Shown: one piece after another, positions 50,410 through 58,555 of the stretch | How positions within the stretch are numbered: the stretch's first letter is position 1 | Layout of the letters: each line of letters opens with the position of its first letter | From: DATLGD01 sp035540755 | GTDB lineage: Bacteria > Actinomycetota > Actinomycetes > Mycobacteriales > SCTD01 | Reading direction: 5' to 3' | DNA: 58,621 nucleotides | NCBI GenBank assembly: GCA_035540755.1 | Contig: DATLGD010000049.1 | Coordinates: 1 to 58,621 of the forward strand | Notes under the pieces: generated by a model | The model's database searches: none | Told to the model about the DNA's origin: nothing | What the model saw: the letters and a program-made list of their open reading frames with translations, nothing else | Program-made: the position numbers and the translations under genes

Positions 50410-51429
50410 GTGTTCGACACCGTGCTCGTCGCCGACCGCGGCACGACCGCGCTGCGCGTGGTGCGCACCTGCCAGCGGCTCGGGGTGCAGGCGATCGCCG
50501 TGCACGGCCAGGACGACGCGCGCGCCCGGCACGTGCGCGAGGCCGACGAGGCCGTCCCGCTGGGCGGGCGCACCACGCACGAGACCTACGGCGACGCCCG
50601 CAAGCTGGTCGAGGCCGCGCGACGCAGCGGCGCGCAGGCCCTGCACCCGGGCGCCGGGCCGCTGGCGCTCGACGCAGGCTTGGCCCGCGCGGTCGAGGAG
50701 GCCGGACTGGTGTGGCTCGGGCCGGCCCCGTCGGCGCTCGAGTCGCGCCCGGCGGGCGCCGGAGGCCACGGCCTCACCGTGGTCCTCCGGGCGGTCGGGG
50801 ACGACGCCGAGGTCCTCGGCTGCCGGCGCCGTCTCGGCACCGCGGTCGAGGAGCAGCTCCGGCCCGAGCAGGTGCCTGGCGAGGTCCTGGCGGCCGCGCG
50901 CCGCGCCTGGCCGGCGGCGGGCACGGGCGGGCTGGTCGCGGTCGAGACCGTCGGGGACGCGCCCGGCACGCTCGTGCCGGGCCCGCTGGTGACGCCCGCC
51001 TCGGCCGCCACGGAGGTGGCCCTCGGCGTCGACCTCGTCGAGCTGGAGCTGCGCCTGGCGGCGGGGGAGCCGGTCGGCCCGTTGCCGGCCGGCCGGGGCT
51101 GCGTGCTGTCCCTGCAGGTGCGGGCGCCGGTGTTCTACGCCGGCAGGCTCCGCCGGTTCCGCCTGCCGGCGGGCGGCGCCGTGCGGGCGGACTCCGACCT
51201 GGGCGAGCGGGGCCGGCTCAGCGCGCACAGCGACCGGCTGCTGGCCGTGCTGACGGTGCGTGGCGCCGACCGGCCCGAGCTGCTCGAGGCCGCGCGCTCG
51301 GCGCTCGACGAGGTCGACATCCGCGGCGTCCCCACCAACCTGGACCTCCTGCGAGCCGTCCTGGCCGACCCGTCCTTCGTCGCGGGGAAGCCCGACGACG
51401 CCCTGCTGGAGAGGATCCCCCGCTCATGA
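50410..51429 (+). CDS. Degenerate biotin-carboxylase-like protein without ATP site or biotin domain
   Basis: A 339-residue protein that starts like an acyl-CoA carboxylase alpha subunit (TVLVADRGTTALRVVRTCQ, HVREADEAVPLGG, EAARRSGAQALHPGAGPL). Its end is like the biotin-carboxylase C-terminal domain (LRRFRLPAGG, VDIRGVPTNLDLLRAVLADPSF). The ATP-grasp core is mostly gone: there is no GGGGKGM and no EMNTRLQVEHP, and there is no biotinyl domain. Compare the intact 669-residue protein at 879-2888. The frame is open and GC3-biased, so it looks maintained. Its stop overlaps the enoyl-CoA hydratase ATG. Confidence 0.78.
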   Translation: MFDTVLVADRGTTALRVVRTCQRLGVQAIAVHGQDDARARHVREADEAVPLGGRTTHETYGDARKLVEAARRSGAQALHPGAGPLALDAGLARAVEEAGLVWLGPAPSALESRPAGAGGHGLTVVLRAVGDDAEVLGCRRRLGTAVEEQLRPEQVPGEVLAAARRAWPAAGTGGLVAVETVGDAPGTLVPGPLVTPASAATEVALGVDLVELELRLAAGEPVGPLPAGRGCVLSLQVRAPVFYAGRLRRFRLPAGGAVRADSDLGERGRLSAHSDRLLAVLTVRGADRPELLEAARSALDEVDIRGVPTNLDLLRAVLADPSFVAGKPDDALLERIPRS

Positions 51430-52193
51430 GCGACCTGGCCGTCTCGCGCCACGGCGGTGTGCTGCGCCTGCACATCGACCGCGAGCCCAAGCGCAACGCC
51501 CTCAACGGCGAGGTGCTGCGGGGGATGCTGCAGGCCCTCCGGGACCCGGACGACGCCCGGGCGGTGCTGGTGACCAGCGCGGGGGAGCGCGTCTTCTGCG
51601 CCGGCGCGGACCTCGTGCAGATGGCGCCCGACGCCACCGGGCTCGAGGTGCACGAGGGCCGCGGGCTGCTGCGCGAGGTCGTGCTCGCGATGCGCGCCTG
51701 CCCGCTGCCCGTCGTCGCGTCGGTGCAGGGGCTGTGCCTGGCCGGCGGCGTGGGCCTGGTGCTCGGCTGCGACGTGGTGGTCGCCTCCGACACCGCCGCC
51801 TTCGGCCTGCCCGAGGTCGACCTCGGGCTGTGGCCCTTCATGGTCAGCGCCCTGCTCGGCCGCCACGTCAGCCCCAAGCGCGCGATGGAGATGATGCTGT
51901 CGGCGCGCCGCGTGCCCGCCGTCGAGGCGCTCGAGATGGGCCTGGTGTCGCGCGTGGTGCCGGCGGCCACGCTGGCTGGGGAGACCGAGGAGCTGGTCGC
52001 GGCGCTGGCGGCCAAGCCGCCGGTCGCCGTCCGGCTCGGCAAGGCGGCGTTCCAGGGCGCGATGGAGTCGACGCTCGCCCCGGCGCTCGAGGCCATGCAG
52101 GCGCAGCTGTCGCTGCTCAACACGACCGAGGACGCCGCCGAGGGCGTCGGGGCCTTCCTGGCCAAGCGCACGCCGCAGTGGAAGGGCCGGTAG
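51426..52193 (+). CDS. Enoyl-CoA hydratase/isomerase family protein
   Basis: A 255-residue crotonase. The oxyanion loops are FCAGADLVQM and QGLCLAGGVGLVLGCDVVVASD. FGLPEVDLGLWPF carries the position of one catalytic Glu, while the other position (usually GGCE) reads GVGL, so it may be an isomerase-type member. In leucine pathways such an enzyme can be methylglutaconyl-CoA hydratase. Coupling to the carboxylase-like gene (ATGA) hints at a leftover of such an operon. The substrate is not provable from sequence. Confidence 0.82.
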   Translation: MSDLAVSRHGGVLRLHIDREPKRNALNGEVLRGMLQALRDPDDARAVLVTSAGERVFCAGADLVQMAPDATGLEVHEGRGLLREVVLAMRACPLPVVASVQGLCLAGGVGLVLGCDVVVASDTAAFGLPEVDLGLWPFMVSALLGRHVSPKRAMEMMLSARRVPAVEALEMGLVSRVVPAATLAGETEELVAALAAKPPVAVRLGKAAFQGAMESTLAPALEAMQAQLSLLNTTEDAAEGVGAFLAKRTPQWKGR

Positions 52194-52241
52194 GCCCGGG
52201 CTCGGCGGGTTGTCGCGGACCGACCGGGGCAGGGCACCGGC

Positions 52242-52943
52242 ATGACCGTCGTCGTCGCCGTCGTGTGCAAGGACGGGGTGGTGATCGGGGCGGACACCCA
52301 GGTCACCGACTCCGACCGGGGGATGAGCTACCCCGGGCAGAAGCTGCACCCGATGGGCACGCACGCCGCCTGGGCCGGTAGCGGCGCCCGGTCGGTGCTG
52401 GGGGAGCTGGAGCAGGTGTTCGCGGCCGAGGCGGAGGCCATCTGCGCGTCGCCGGGCATCGCGCGCGCCCTGCAGGAGCGGACCCTCCCGGTGCTCGAGC
52501 ACCACTACGACCACTACATCGCCGACGTGCCGGGCGAGTCCATGGAGGGCGGGCCGTCGGCCTACGTGCCCGCAGCCGGCTGGGCGGGCGACGGGCCCTG
52601 GCTCGTCGAGGTCACCCCGAACGGCCTCGCGACGCACTACGAGAACGTCGGCTTCCACGCCATCGGCAGCGGTGCGCCGATGGCGCAGCAGGCCGGAGCG
52701 CTCCTGTCGCACGTGGACATGGATCAGCGGTCGGTCAAGCACGGCGTGGTCGGCATCGTCCGCGTGCTCGATGCGCTCCGCACGACCAACCCCAGCGTCG
52801 GCCTGGAGATCGACGTCGCCTGGATCACCGCGGACGGCGCGCACCACCTCGACGAGGAGCAGATCGCCGCGGCCCGCGAGGACGTGCAGCGCTGGCGCGA
52901 GGGTGAGGCGAAGGCCCTCGACGACCTGTTCCCGGGCGACTAG
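52242..52943 (+). CDS. Stand-alone proteasome-type Ntn hydrolase, 233 aa
   Basis: The chain begins M-T-VVVAVVCKDGVVIGADTQ. If Met is removed, Thr1, Asp17 (GADTQ) and Lys33 (PGQKL) fall at exactly the catalytic positions of 20S proteasome beta subunits and HslV. No propeptide is present. Later segments (HAIGSGAPMAQQAG, VAWITADG) fit the fold. It is not next to prcB, pup or mpa, so it is a separate threonine-hydrolase homologue with unknown substrate. Aminopeptidase P follows 22 nt downstream but has its own -10. Confidence 0.78.
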   Translation: MTVVVAVVCKDGVVIGADTQVTDSDRGMSYPGQKLHPMGTHAAWAGSGARSVLGELEQVFAAEAEAICASPGIARALQERTLPVLEHHYDHYIADVPGESMEGGPSAYVPAAGWAGDGPWLVEVTPNGLATHYENVGFHAIGSGAPMAQQAGALLSHVDMDQRSVKHGVVGIVRVLDALRTTNPSVGLEIDVAWITADGAHHLDEEQIAAAREDVQRWREGEAKALDDLFPGD

Positions 52944-52952
52944 CGGCACCCG

Positions 52953-52958
52953 TACCCT
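52953..52958 (+). promoter_or_regulatory. Leaderless -10 box (TACCCT) for the aminopeptidase gene
   Basis: TACCCT ends 7 nt before the ATG at 52966, and no ribosome-binding site is visible. Confidence 0.5.
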
Positions 52959-52965
52959 CGGCGGC

Positions 52966-54399
52966 ATGAGCGAGCAGCTGCCGGAGACGGCTCCCGTCGA
53001 CCCCGAGCAGGCGACGCCCGGCACGGCGTCGCACGACCCGGCCCGGCCGAGCCGGCTGCTGGAGTTCATGAGCACCGGCTGGGCCGAGCGCGCCGACCCG
53101 CTGCCGGCCGAGCACCCGGCGGCCCCGTACCGGGCGCGCCGCAGAGCGGCTGTCACGCAGCGCTTCCCGGGCGAGACGCTGGTGGTGCCCACCGGCGGCT
53201 ACAAGACCCGCGCCAACGACACCGAGTACCGCTTCCGGCCGGGCACCGAGTTCGCCCACCTGGTCGGCTCGCACGAGCCCGACGCCGTCCTCGTGGTGCG
53301 CGACGGCGAGGCCGTGCTGTACCAGGCGCCCACCATGGACCGCTCCACGCCGGCCTTCTTCACCGACCGGATGTACGGCGAGCTGTGGGTCGGCCCGCGC
53401 CCGTCGCTCGCCGCCACGAGCGCGCTGCTCGGCATCGAGACCCGCCCGCTCGAGGACCTCGAGCAGCTCAAGGGCACCGAGGCCCGCGTCGTGCGGGGCT
53501 ACGACCCCCGCGTCGAGGAGCTGCTCGTCACCGACGAGGAGCGCGACCGCGAGCTCACCGAGCACCTCTCGGAGCTGCGGCTGGTCAAGGACGAGCACGA
53601 GGTCGCGCAGCTGCAGGCCGCCGTCGACGCCACCATCACCGGCTTCGAGGACGTCGTCCGGCAGCTCGACGCCGCCAAGGCGACGAGCGAGCGCTGGATC
53701 GAGGGCGTGTTCGGCCTGCGCGCTCGCGTCGAGGGCAACGACGTCGGCTACGGCTCCATCTGCGCCGCCGGCGCGCACGCGTGCACCCTGCACTGGACCG
53801 ACAACGACGGCCCCGTGCGCGACGGCGACCTCGTCCTGCTCGACATGGGCGTCGAGGGCCACGAGCTCTACACCGCCGACGTCACCCGCACCCTGCCGGT
53901 GAGCGGCACCTTCACCCCGCGCCAGCGCGAGGTCTACGCGCTCGTCTTCGAGGCGCAGGAGGCGGCGCTGGCGGCCTGCCGGCCCGGCGCGGACTTCCTC
54001 GACCCGCACCGGGCCGCCATGCGCGTGCTCGCCCACGGCCTCGAGCGGCTCGGCGTGCTCGACGACGCCGAGGCGGCCCTCGCCGAGGACGACCAGCGCT
54101 ACCGGCGCTACACGCTGCACGGCGTCAGCCACATGCTCGGCATCGACGTGCACGACTGCGCGCACGCCCGCGACGAGCAGTACCGCAACGGCACGCTGCG
54201 GCCCGGCTACGTGCTGACCGTCGAGCCGGGCCTGTACTTCCAGCCCGACGACCTCACGGTGCCCGAGGACCTGCGCGGCATCGGCGTGCGCATCGAGGAC
54301 GACGTCTTGATCACCGAGGACGGGCACCGCAACCTGTCGGCGGCGCTCCCGCGCGACCCCGACGGCGTGGAGGCATGGATGGCCTCGCTGCGCGGCTGA
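52966..54399 (+). CDS. pepP: Xaa-Pro aminopeptidase (aminopeptidase P)
   Basis: This enzyme removes the N-terminal residue before proline. The pita-bread domain holds the five metal ligands: LLDMGVE (Asp), YTADVTRTLPV (Asp), LHGVSHMLGIDVHD (His), LTVEPGLYF (Glu) and GVRIEDDVLI (Glu). The 477 residues include an N-terminal extension of about 30 disordered residues. The start ATG is supported by the -10 spacing. The gene ends before a bulged hairpin and T-run. Confidence 0.92.
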   Translation: MSEQLPETAPVDPEQATPGTASHDPARPSRLLEFMSTGWAERADPLPAEHPAAPYRARRRAAVTQRFPGETLVVPTGGYKTRANDTEYRFRPGTEFAHLVGSHEPDAVLVVRDGEAVLYQAPTMDRSTPAFFTDRMYGELWVGPRPSLAATSALLGIETRPLEDLEQLKGTEARVVRGYDPRVEELLVTDEERDRELTEHLSELRLVKDEHEVAQLQAAVDATITGFEDVVRQLDAAKATSERWIEGVFGLRARVEGNDVGYGSICAAGAHACTLHWTDNDGPVRDGDLVLLDMGVEGHELYTADVTRTLPVSGTFTPRQREVYALVFEAQEAALAACRPGADFLDPHRAAMRVLAHGLERLGVLDDAEAALAEDDQRYRRYTLHGVSHMLGIDVHDCAHARDEQYRNGTLRPGYVLTVEPGLYFQPDDLTVPEDLRGIGVRIEDDVLITEDGHRNLSAALPRDPDGVEAWMASLRG

Positions 54400-54412
54400 C
54401 CCGCCCGGACCA

Positions 54413-54439
54413 CCGCCGGTCCGCCGGACGGCGGAGTTT
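54413..54439 (+). terminator. Hairpin followed by a short T-run after pepP
   Basis: CCGCC (54413-54417) and GTCC (54419-54422) pair with GGAC (54426-54429) and GGCGG (54430-54434), leaving one bulged G and a 3-nt loop, then AGTTT. This is the most terminator-like structure in the window. Confidence 0.45.
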
Positions 54440-54472
54440 CAGTCCTGCGGGTCGGCTGCCGACAACGGTCGC

Positions 54473-55552
54473 GTGACGACCTCGATCGAGCCCTTCCTCC
54501 GGGCCCTCGTGGAGACCGGCGGCTCCGACCTGCACTGCAAGGTCGGTTCCCCGCCGCGGGTGCGGATCGACGGCAAGCTGCGCAAGCTGCAGACCCGCGA
54601 CCTCACCGCCGCCGACACCGACACCATGGTGCGGGAGGTCCTGCGCGACGACCTGCGCGAGGAGTTCGAGAAGACGAACGAGGCCGACTTCGCCTACTCG
54701 CTGTCGGGCGTCGGGCGGTTCCGCGTCAACGCGTTCCGCTCCCGCGGCTCGTGCGGCCTGGTGTTCCGCCGCGTGTCCGTCGGCGCCATCCCGCTGACGG
54801 ACCTCGGCCTGCCGCCGGTGCTCGCGTCGCTCGCCATGGAGCCGCGCGGCCTGGTGCTCGTCACGGGCCCCACCGGCTCCGGCAAGACCACCACCCTGGC
54901 CGGGATGATCGACCACATCAACAGCAACAAGGAGGTGCACATCGTCACGATCGAGGACCCGATCGAGGTGCTGCACTTCGACAAGCTGGCGATGGTCAAC
55001 CAGCGCGAGGTCCGGGTCGACACCGAGGACTTCCCGACGGCGATGCGCGCCGCCATGCGCCAGGACCCCGACGTCATCCTCGTCGGCGAGATGCGCGACC
55101 ACGAGACGGTGAAGGCGGGCCTCGCGGCCGCCGAGACCGGCCACTTCGTCATGTCGACGCTGCACACCACCGACGCCGCGGAGACCATCAACCGCGTCAT
55201 CGACTTCTTCCCGCCGCACGAGCAGAAGCAGGTGCGCCTCGCGCTGGCCGGCGCGCTGCGCGGCATCATCTGCCAGCGCCTCGTGCCCCGTGCCGACGGC
55301 GAGGGCCGCTGCGTCGTCATGGAGATCGCGGTGGGCACCGGCCGCATCGCCGACGCGATCGCCGACCCGGACAAGACGAGCACCATCCCGCAGCTCATCG
55401 CCGAGGGCGGCTACTACGGGATGCAGACCTTCGACCAGCACCTCGTCTCGTTCATCCGCGACGGCGTCATCACCATGGACGCCGCCATGGCCGCCTCGAC
55501 GAGCCCGCACGACCTCGTCGTCGAGCTGCGCCGCCTCGGCCTGGTCGCCTAG
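54473..55552 (+). CDS. pilT: Type IV pilus retraction ATPase PilT
   Basis: A hexameric secretion-type ATPase of 359 residues that depolymerises pili. Walker A is GPTGSGKTTT (132-141). The Asp box IEDPIE, Walker B DPDVILVGEMRD and the His box GHFVMSTLHTTDA are PilT-like. The PilT-specific AIRNLIRE helix is altered to PQLIAEGG. No other pilus gene is nearby. The GTG start follows a 70-bp gap. Pilus ATPases are scattered in some soil actinobacteria. Confidence 0.9.
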   Translation: MTTSIEPFLRALVETGGSDLHCKVGSPPRVRIDGKLRKLQTRDLTAADTDTMVREVLRDDLREEFEKTNEADFAYSLSGVGRFRVNAFRSRGSCGLVFRRVSVGAIPLTDLGLPPVLASLAMEPRGLVLVTGPTGSGKTTTLAGMIDHINSNKEVHIVTIEDPIEVLHFDKLAMVNQREVRVDTEDFPTAMRAAMRQDPDVILVGEMRDHETVKAGLAAAETGHFVMSTLHTTDAAETINRVIDFFPPHEQKQVRLALAGALRGIICQRLVPRADGEGRCVVMEIAVGTGRIADAIADPDKTSTIPQLIAEGGYYGMQTFDQHLVSFIRDGVITMDAAMAASTSPHDLVVELRRLGLVA

Positions 55553-55655
55553 CCCCTCGGGCACCTGGCCACTTCCGCTGCGCGGCACGACGCGCAGGGG
55601 GCCTCCGGCGTCGCGCGCGGTCGGGGAGGTCGTGGGAGAGGGAGGCGGGCGGCGC

Positions 55656-56330
55656 TCAGGACGTCCGGGTGCCGTGCTCGCTGCAGCGCGCGCTCCAGCC
55701 GGACGGCACCACCTGCACCACCATGCGCCGCCGGCACTGCCCGCAGTACCGCGGCGGCTCGAGGTCGGCGGTGGCCCGGCAGCGCGGGTGCGCGTCGGGG
55801 GTGAGCGCCTCGCCGCACCAGCCGCACCAGGGCACGAGCGGCAGCGCGAACGCCCGCAGGACGACGCCCTCCTGCGGCGACCAGTCCAGGGCCGGGTCGC
55901 GCACGAAGCCGGCGCCCTCGTAGAGCCGGTGCGCCGGGCTGCCGTCGTGCGACGACAGCCGCACGAGCGCGCAGCCGTCCGCGCGGGCCTGCTCGACGCA
56001 GGCCGCCAGCAGCGCGGCCCCCACCCCGGTGCCGCGGGCCTCCGGCGCCGTGACGAGCATCCGCACGACCGCCTCGCCCGCCACCGCCTGCTCGGCCCAC
56101 GGGCCGCCCCGGGTGGCGACCGTGCCGGCGCCGACGAGCCGGCCGTCGCGCTCGGCGACCAGCACGGTGGCGCTCCGCGCCCGGCCGGCGGCGTCGCGCA
56201 GGGACGGCTCGTACTCCGGGTAGCTCAGCCCGTGCGCCCGGTACACCGCCACGGTGAGCTCGCCGACGTCGTCGAGCTCCTCCGGGCGCGCGGGCCGGAC
56301 CGCGGGTCGGGCTGCTGCGGGGGTACGCAC
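55656..56330 (-). CDS. GNAT acetyltransferase fused to a BsaP-like Cys/His domain
   Basis: Residues about 10-160 are a GNAT fold with the acetyl-CoA loop ARGTGVGAALL (98-108) and a C-terminal ALDWSPQEGVVLRAF strand. Residues 166-224 carry Cys169, Cys172, His181, Cys184, Cys196, Cys199, Cys216 and His219 in PWCGWCGEAL, LEPPRYCGQCRRRMVVQV and GWSARCSEHG. This tail closely resembles BsaP, the small biotin-synthase auxiliary protein usually encoded beside bioB in actinobacteria. bioB is 1.2 kb away on the same strand. The fusion suggests biotin-linked activity. The start GTG is only 5 nt from the divergent gene. Confidence 0.8.
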   Translation of the reverse strand: MRTPAAARPAVRPARPEELDDVGELTVAVYRAHGLSYPEYEPSLRDAAGRARSATVLVAERDGRLVGAGTVATRGGPWAEQAVAGEAVVRMLVTAPEARGTGVGAALLAACVEQARADGCALVRLSSHDGSPAHRLYEGAGFVRDPALDWSPQEGVVLRAFALPLVPWCGWCGEALTPDAHPRCRATADLEPPRYCGQCRRRMVVQVVPSGWSARCSEHGTRTS

Positions 56331-56335
56331 GGCGC

Positions 56336-56848
56336 GTGTCTACCTCAGCGCCCCTGTCCCGGCGCACGACCGGCCTCGTCCGCGACCTCGTCCGGGAGGT
56401 GGTGCACGCCTGCCGCGGTCACGACCTGCTGCTGTGCGCCGCGGGCGTGACCTTCTACGCCGTCGTGGCGCTCGTGCCCGCGCTGCTGCTGTCGGTGCGC
56501 CTCACCGGGCTCGTCGTCGGGGAGGGCACGGCGGAGGCGCTCGGCAGCGGCCTGGCCTCCCTGCTGCCCGGCGCCGTGGGCGCCGACGACGCCGCGGCCT
56601 GGGTCGCCGAGGGCGGCGCGGCCCTGCCGCTGCCGGCGGCGGCCGCCGCCCTGCTGCCGGCCAGCCTCTACGGCGAGGGCCTGGTGCGGGCGCTCTTCGT
56701 CTCGCTCGAGGTGCCGCTCGGCGGGGTGTACGGCGGCTCGGACGATCTCGCGGCCGTGGCGGGAAGCGCGTTCTTCCTCTTCGCCCTCCACCTCATGGTG
56801 GTGGTGGGGCACCTCGTGACGGTCCGGCTGTCGGCCCGGTGGGCGTAG
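56336..56848 (+). CDS. Shortened YihY/BrkB-like membrane protein, 170 aa
   Basis: The N-terminal 115 residues (HDLLLCAAGVTFYAVVALVPALLLSVRL, then SLYGEGLVRALF) look like the first part of YihY/BrkB membrane proteins. The last 45 (VPLGGVYGGSDDLAAVAG, FALHLMVVVGHLVTVRL) look like their C-terminal end. The middle 120-130 residues usual in the family are missing, with the frame kept. GC3 bias is normal, so it may be a functional internal deletion or a recent remnant. It is divergent from the GNAT fusion by 5 nt. Confidence 0.65.
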   Translation: MSTSAPLSRRTTGLVRDLVREVVHACRGHDLLLCAAGVTFYAVVALVPALLLSVRLTGLVVGEGTAEALGSGLASLLPGAVGADDAAAWVAEGGAALPLPAAAAALLPASLYGEGLVRALFVSLEVPLGGVYGGSDDLAAVAGSAFFLFALHLMVVVGHLVTVRLSARWA

Positions 56849-56877
56849 GACGACGGCCCCGCGGGCACGACGGACCG

Positions 56878-56976
56878 GTGTTCTTCTTCTTCAGCAACCG
56901 GCTCGGCTGCCTGCCGAGCATCCTGCTGTCCCTCGTCGTGACCGGCGTGCTGCTCCTGCTCCTCGGCGTGCTCTAG
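56878..56976 (+). CDS. Small membrane protein, 32 aa
   Basis: GTG at 56878 to TAG at 56974-56976 encodes 32 residues beginning MFFFFSNRLGCLPSILLSLV, with a single helix ending LLLLLGVL. Short proteins with the FFFSNRLGCLxS start are widespread in actinobacteria and uncharacterised, which makes this frame credible. Its stop overlaps that of the convergent tag gene by 3 nt. No clear ribosome-binding site. Confidence 0.7.
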   Translation: MFFFFSNRLGCLPSILLSLVVTGVLLLLLGVL

Positions 56977-57536
56977 GGGCGCCGGACCGCCGCGCGCTCG
57001 GCCTCGACCTCGTCCCGCACGGGGCAGCCGGCGAGGTGGTCGTCGACGAGCCCGCAGGCCTGCATGAGCGAGTAGACCGTGGTCGGGCCGACGAAGACGA
57101 AGCCCCGGCGCTTGAGGTCCTTGGCCACCGCGGCGCTCGCCGGCGTCGACGCCGGCACGTCGCCCCACGCCGTCGGCGCCGGCCCGTCGGACGCCGCCGC
57201 CCACAGCAGGGCGGGCAGCCCGCCGTCGTCGCGCAGGGCGAGGGTGGCCCGTGCGTTGGTGACGCACGCCCGCAGCTTGCGCTCCGACCGGATGAGCCGG
57301 GCGTCGGACAGCAGCGGGACGACGTCGAGGTCGGCCACCGCCTCGGGGTCGAAGCCGGCGAGGGCCTCGCGCAGCGCCTCGCGCTTGCGGAGCACGGTGA
57401 TCCACGCCAGGCCGGCCTGGAAGCCCTCCAGGCAGACCTTCTCGTAGAGCGACCGCTCGTCGGTGCGCGGACGGCCCCACTCGTCGTCGTGGTACCGCTC
57501 GTAGAGCGGGTCGCCGTCCCCGAAGCAGCGCGGCAC
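56973..57536 (-). CDS. tag: DNA-3-methyladenine glycosylase I
   Basis: This enzyme removes 3-methyladenine from alkylated DNA. It has 187 residues from the GTG at 57536. The Tag signatures are RCFGDGDPLYERYHDDEWG (zinc Cys/His and base pocket), LCLEGFQAGLAWITVL-like text (catalytic Glu), SDARLIRSERKLRACVTNARA and the C-terminal zinc residues in DDHLAGC. It starts 2 nt after the bioB stop on the same strand, so the two are co-transcribed. Confidence 0.92.
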   Translation of the reverse strand: MPRCFGDGDPLYERYHDDEWGRPRTDERSLYEKVCLEGFQAGLAWITVLRKREALREALAGFDPEAVADLDVVPLLSDARLIRSERKLRACVTNARATLALRDDGGLPALLWAAASDGPAPTAWGDVPASTPASAAVAKDLKRRGFVFVGPTTVYSLMQACGLVDDHLAGCPVRDEVEAERAAVRRP

Positions 57537-57538
57537 GG

Positions 57539-58555
57539 TCAGAAGGTGGAGCCGAGCGCCTTCACCGGCATCTGCAGCTCCTCGAGCATGTCGAGGTCCG
57601 CGGTGGCCGGCCGCCCCAGCGTCGTGAGGTAGTTGCCGACGATGACGGCGTTGATGCCGCCGAGCATCCCGTCGACGGCGAGGTCGCCGAGGGTGATCTC
57701 CCGCCCGCCGGCGAAGCGCAGGATCGTGCGGGGGAGCGCCAGGCGGAACGCCGCCACGGCGCGCAGGGCGTCGCGGGCGTCCATCACCGGCAGGTCGCCG
57801 AACGGCGTCCCGGGCCGGGGGTTGAGGAAGTTCAGCGGCACCTCGTCGGGCTCCAGCGCGGCCAGCTGCGCGGCGAACTCGGCTCGCTGCTCGAGCGTCT
57901 CGCCCATGCCGAGGATGCCGCCGCAGCAGACCTCCATGCCGGCGTCGCGCACCATCTCGAGCGTCGACCAGCGCTCCTCCCACGTGTGGGTGGTCACCAC
58001 GTTCGGGAAGTGCGAGCGCGCCGTCTCGAGGTTGTGGTTGTAGCGGTGCACGCCCATCGCGGCGAGGGCGTCGACCTGCTCCTGCGTGAGCATCCCGAGC
58101 GAGCAGGCGACCTGGATGTCGACGGCATCGCGGATCGCCCGCACCCCGTCGCGCACCTGCGCCATGAGCCGCTCGTCGGGGCCGCGGACGGCCGCGACGA
58201 TGCAGAACTCCGTCGCGCCGGTGGCCCGGGTCTCGACGGCGGCCGCCACCAGCGACGGGACGTCGAGCCAGGCAGCGCGGACGGGCGTGGGGAAGCGGCC
58301 GCTCTGCGAGCAGAAGTGGCAGTCCTCCGGGCAGCCGCCGGTCTTGAGGCTGACGATGCCCTCGACCTCGACCTCCGGCCCGCACCAGCGCATCCGCACC
58401 TCGTGAGCGAGCTGCAGGAGCTCGGGCAGGCGGTCCTCGGGCAGCCGCAGCGCGGCGAGCGCCTGAGCCTCGGTGAGGCCCACCCCGCGCTCGAGCACCT
58501 GCTCGCGCGCGACGGCGAGGACGTCCAGGACGGGCGGGTCCAGCAGCTCGGTCAC
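57539..58555 (-). CDS. bioB: Biotin synthase
   Basis: This radical-SAM enzyme inserts sulfur into dethiobiotin. The [4Fe-4S] site is GGCPEDCHFC (Cys75, Cys79, Cys82). YNHNLETA, GGILGMGET and FAGGREI are BioB hallmarks. It has 338 residues from the GTG at 58555, with a CAGACT -10-like box 8 nt upstream. The usual small BsaP gene does not follow it directly; instead tag does, and a BsaP-like domain appears fused to a GNAT protein nearby. 58556-58621 holds only the promoter region. Confidence 0.95.
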   Translation of the reverse strand: MTELLDPPVLDVLAVAREQVLERGVGLTEAQALAALRLPEDRLPELLQLAHEVRMRWCGPEVEVEGIVSLKTGGCPEDCHFCSQSGRFPTPVRAAWLDVPSLVAAAVETRATGATEFCIVAAVRGPDERLMAQVRDGVRAIRDAVDIQVACSLGMLTQEQVDALAAMGVHRYNHNLETARSHFPNVVTTHTWEERWSTLEMVRDAGMEVCCGGILGMGETLEQRAEFAAQLAALEPDEVPLNFLNPRPGTPFGDLPVMDARDALRAVAAFRLALPRTILRFAGGREITLGDLAVDGMLGGINAVIVGNYLTTLGRPATADLDMLEELQMPVKALGSTF

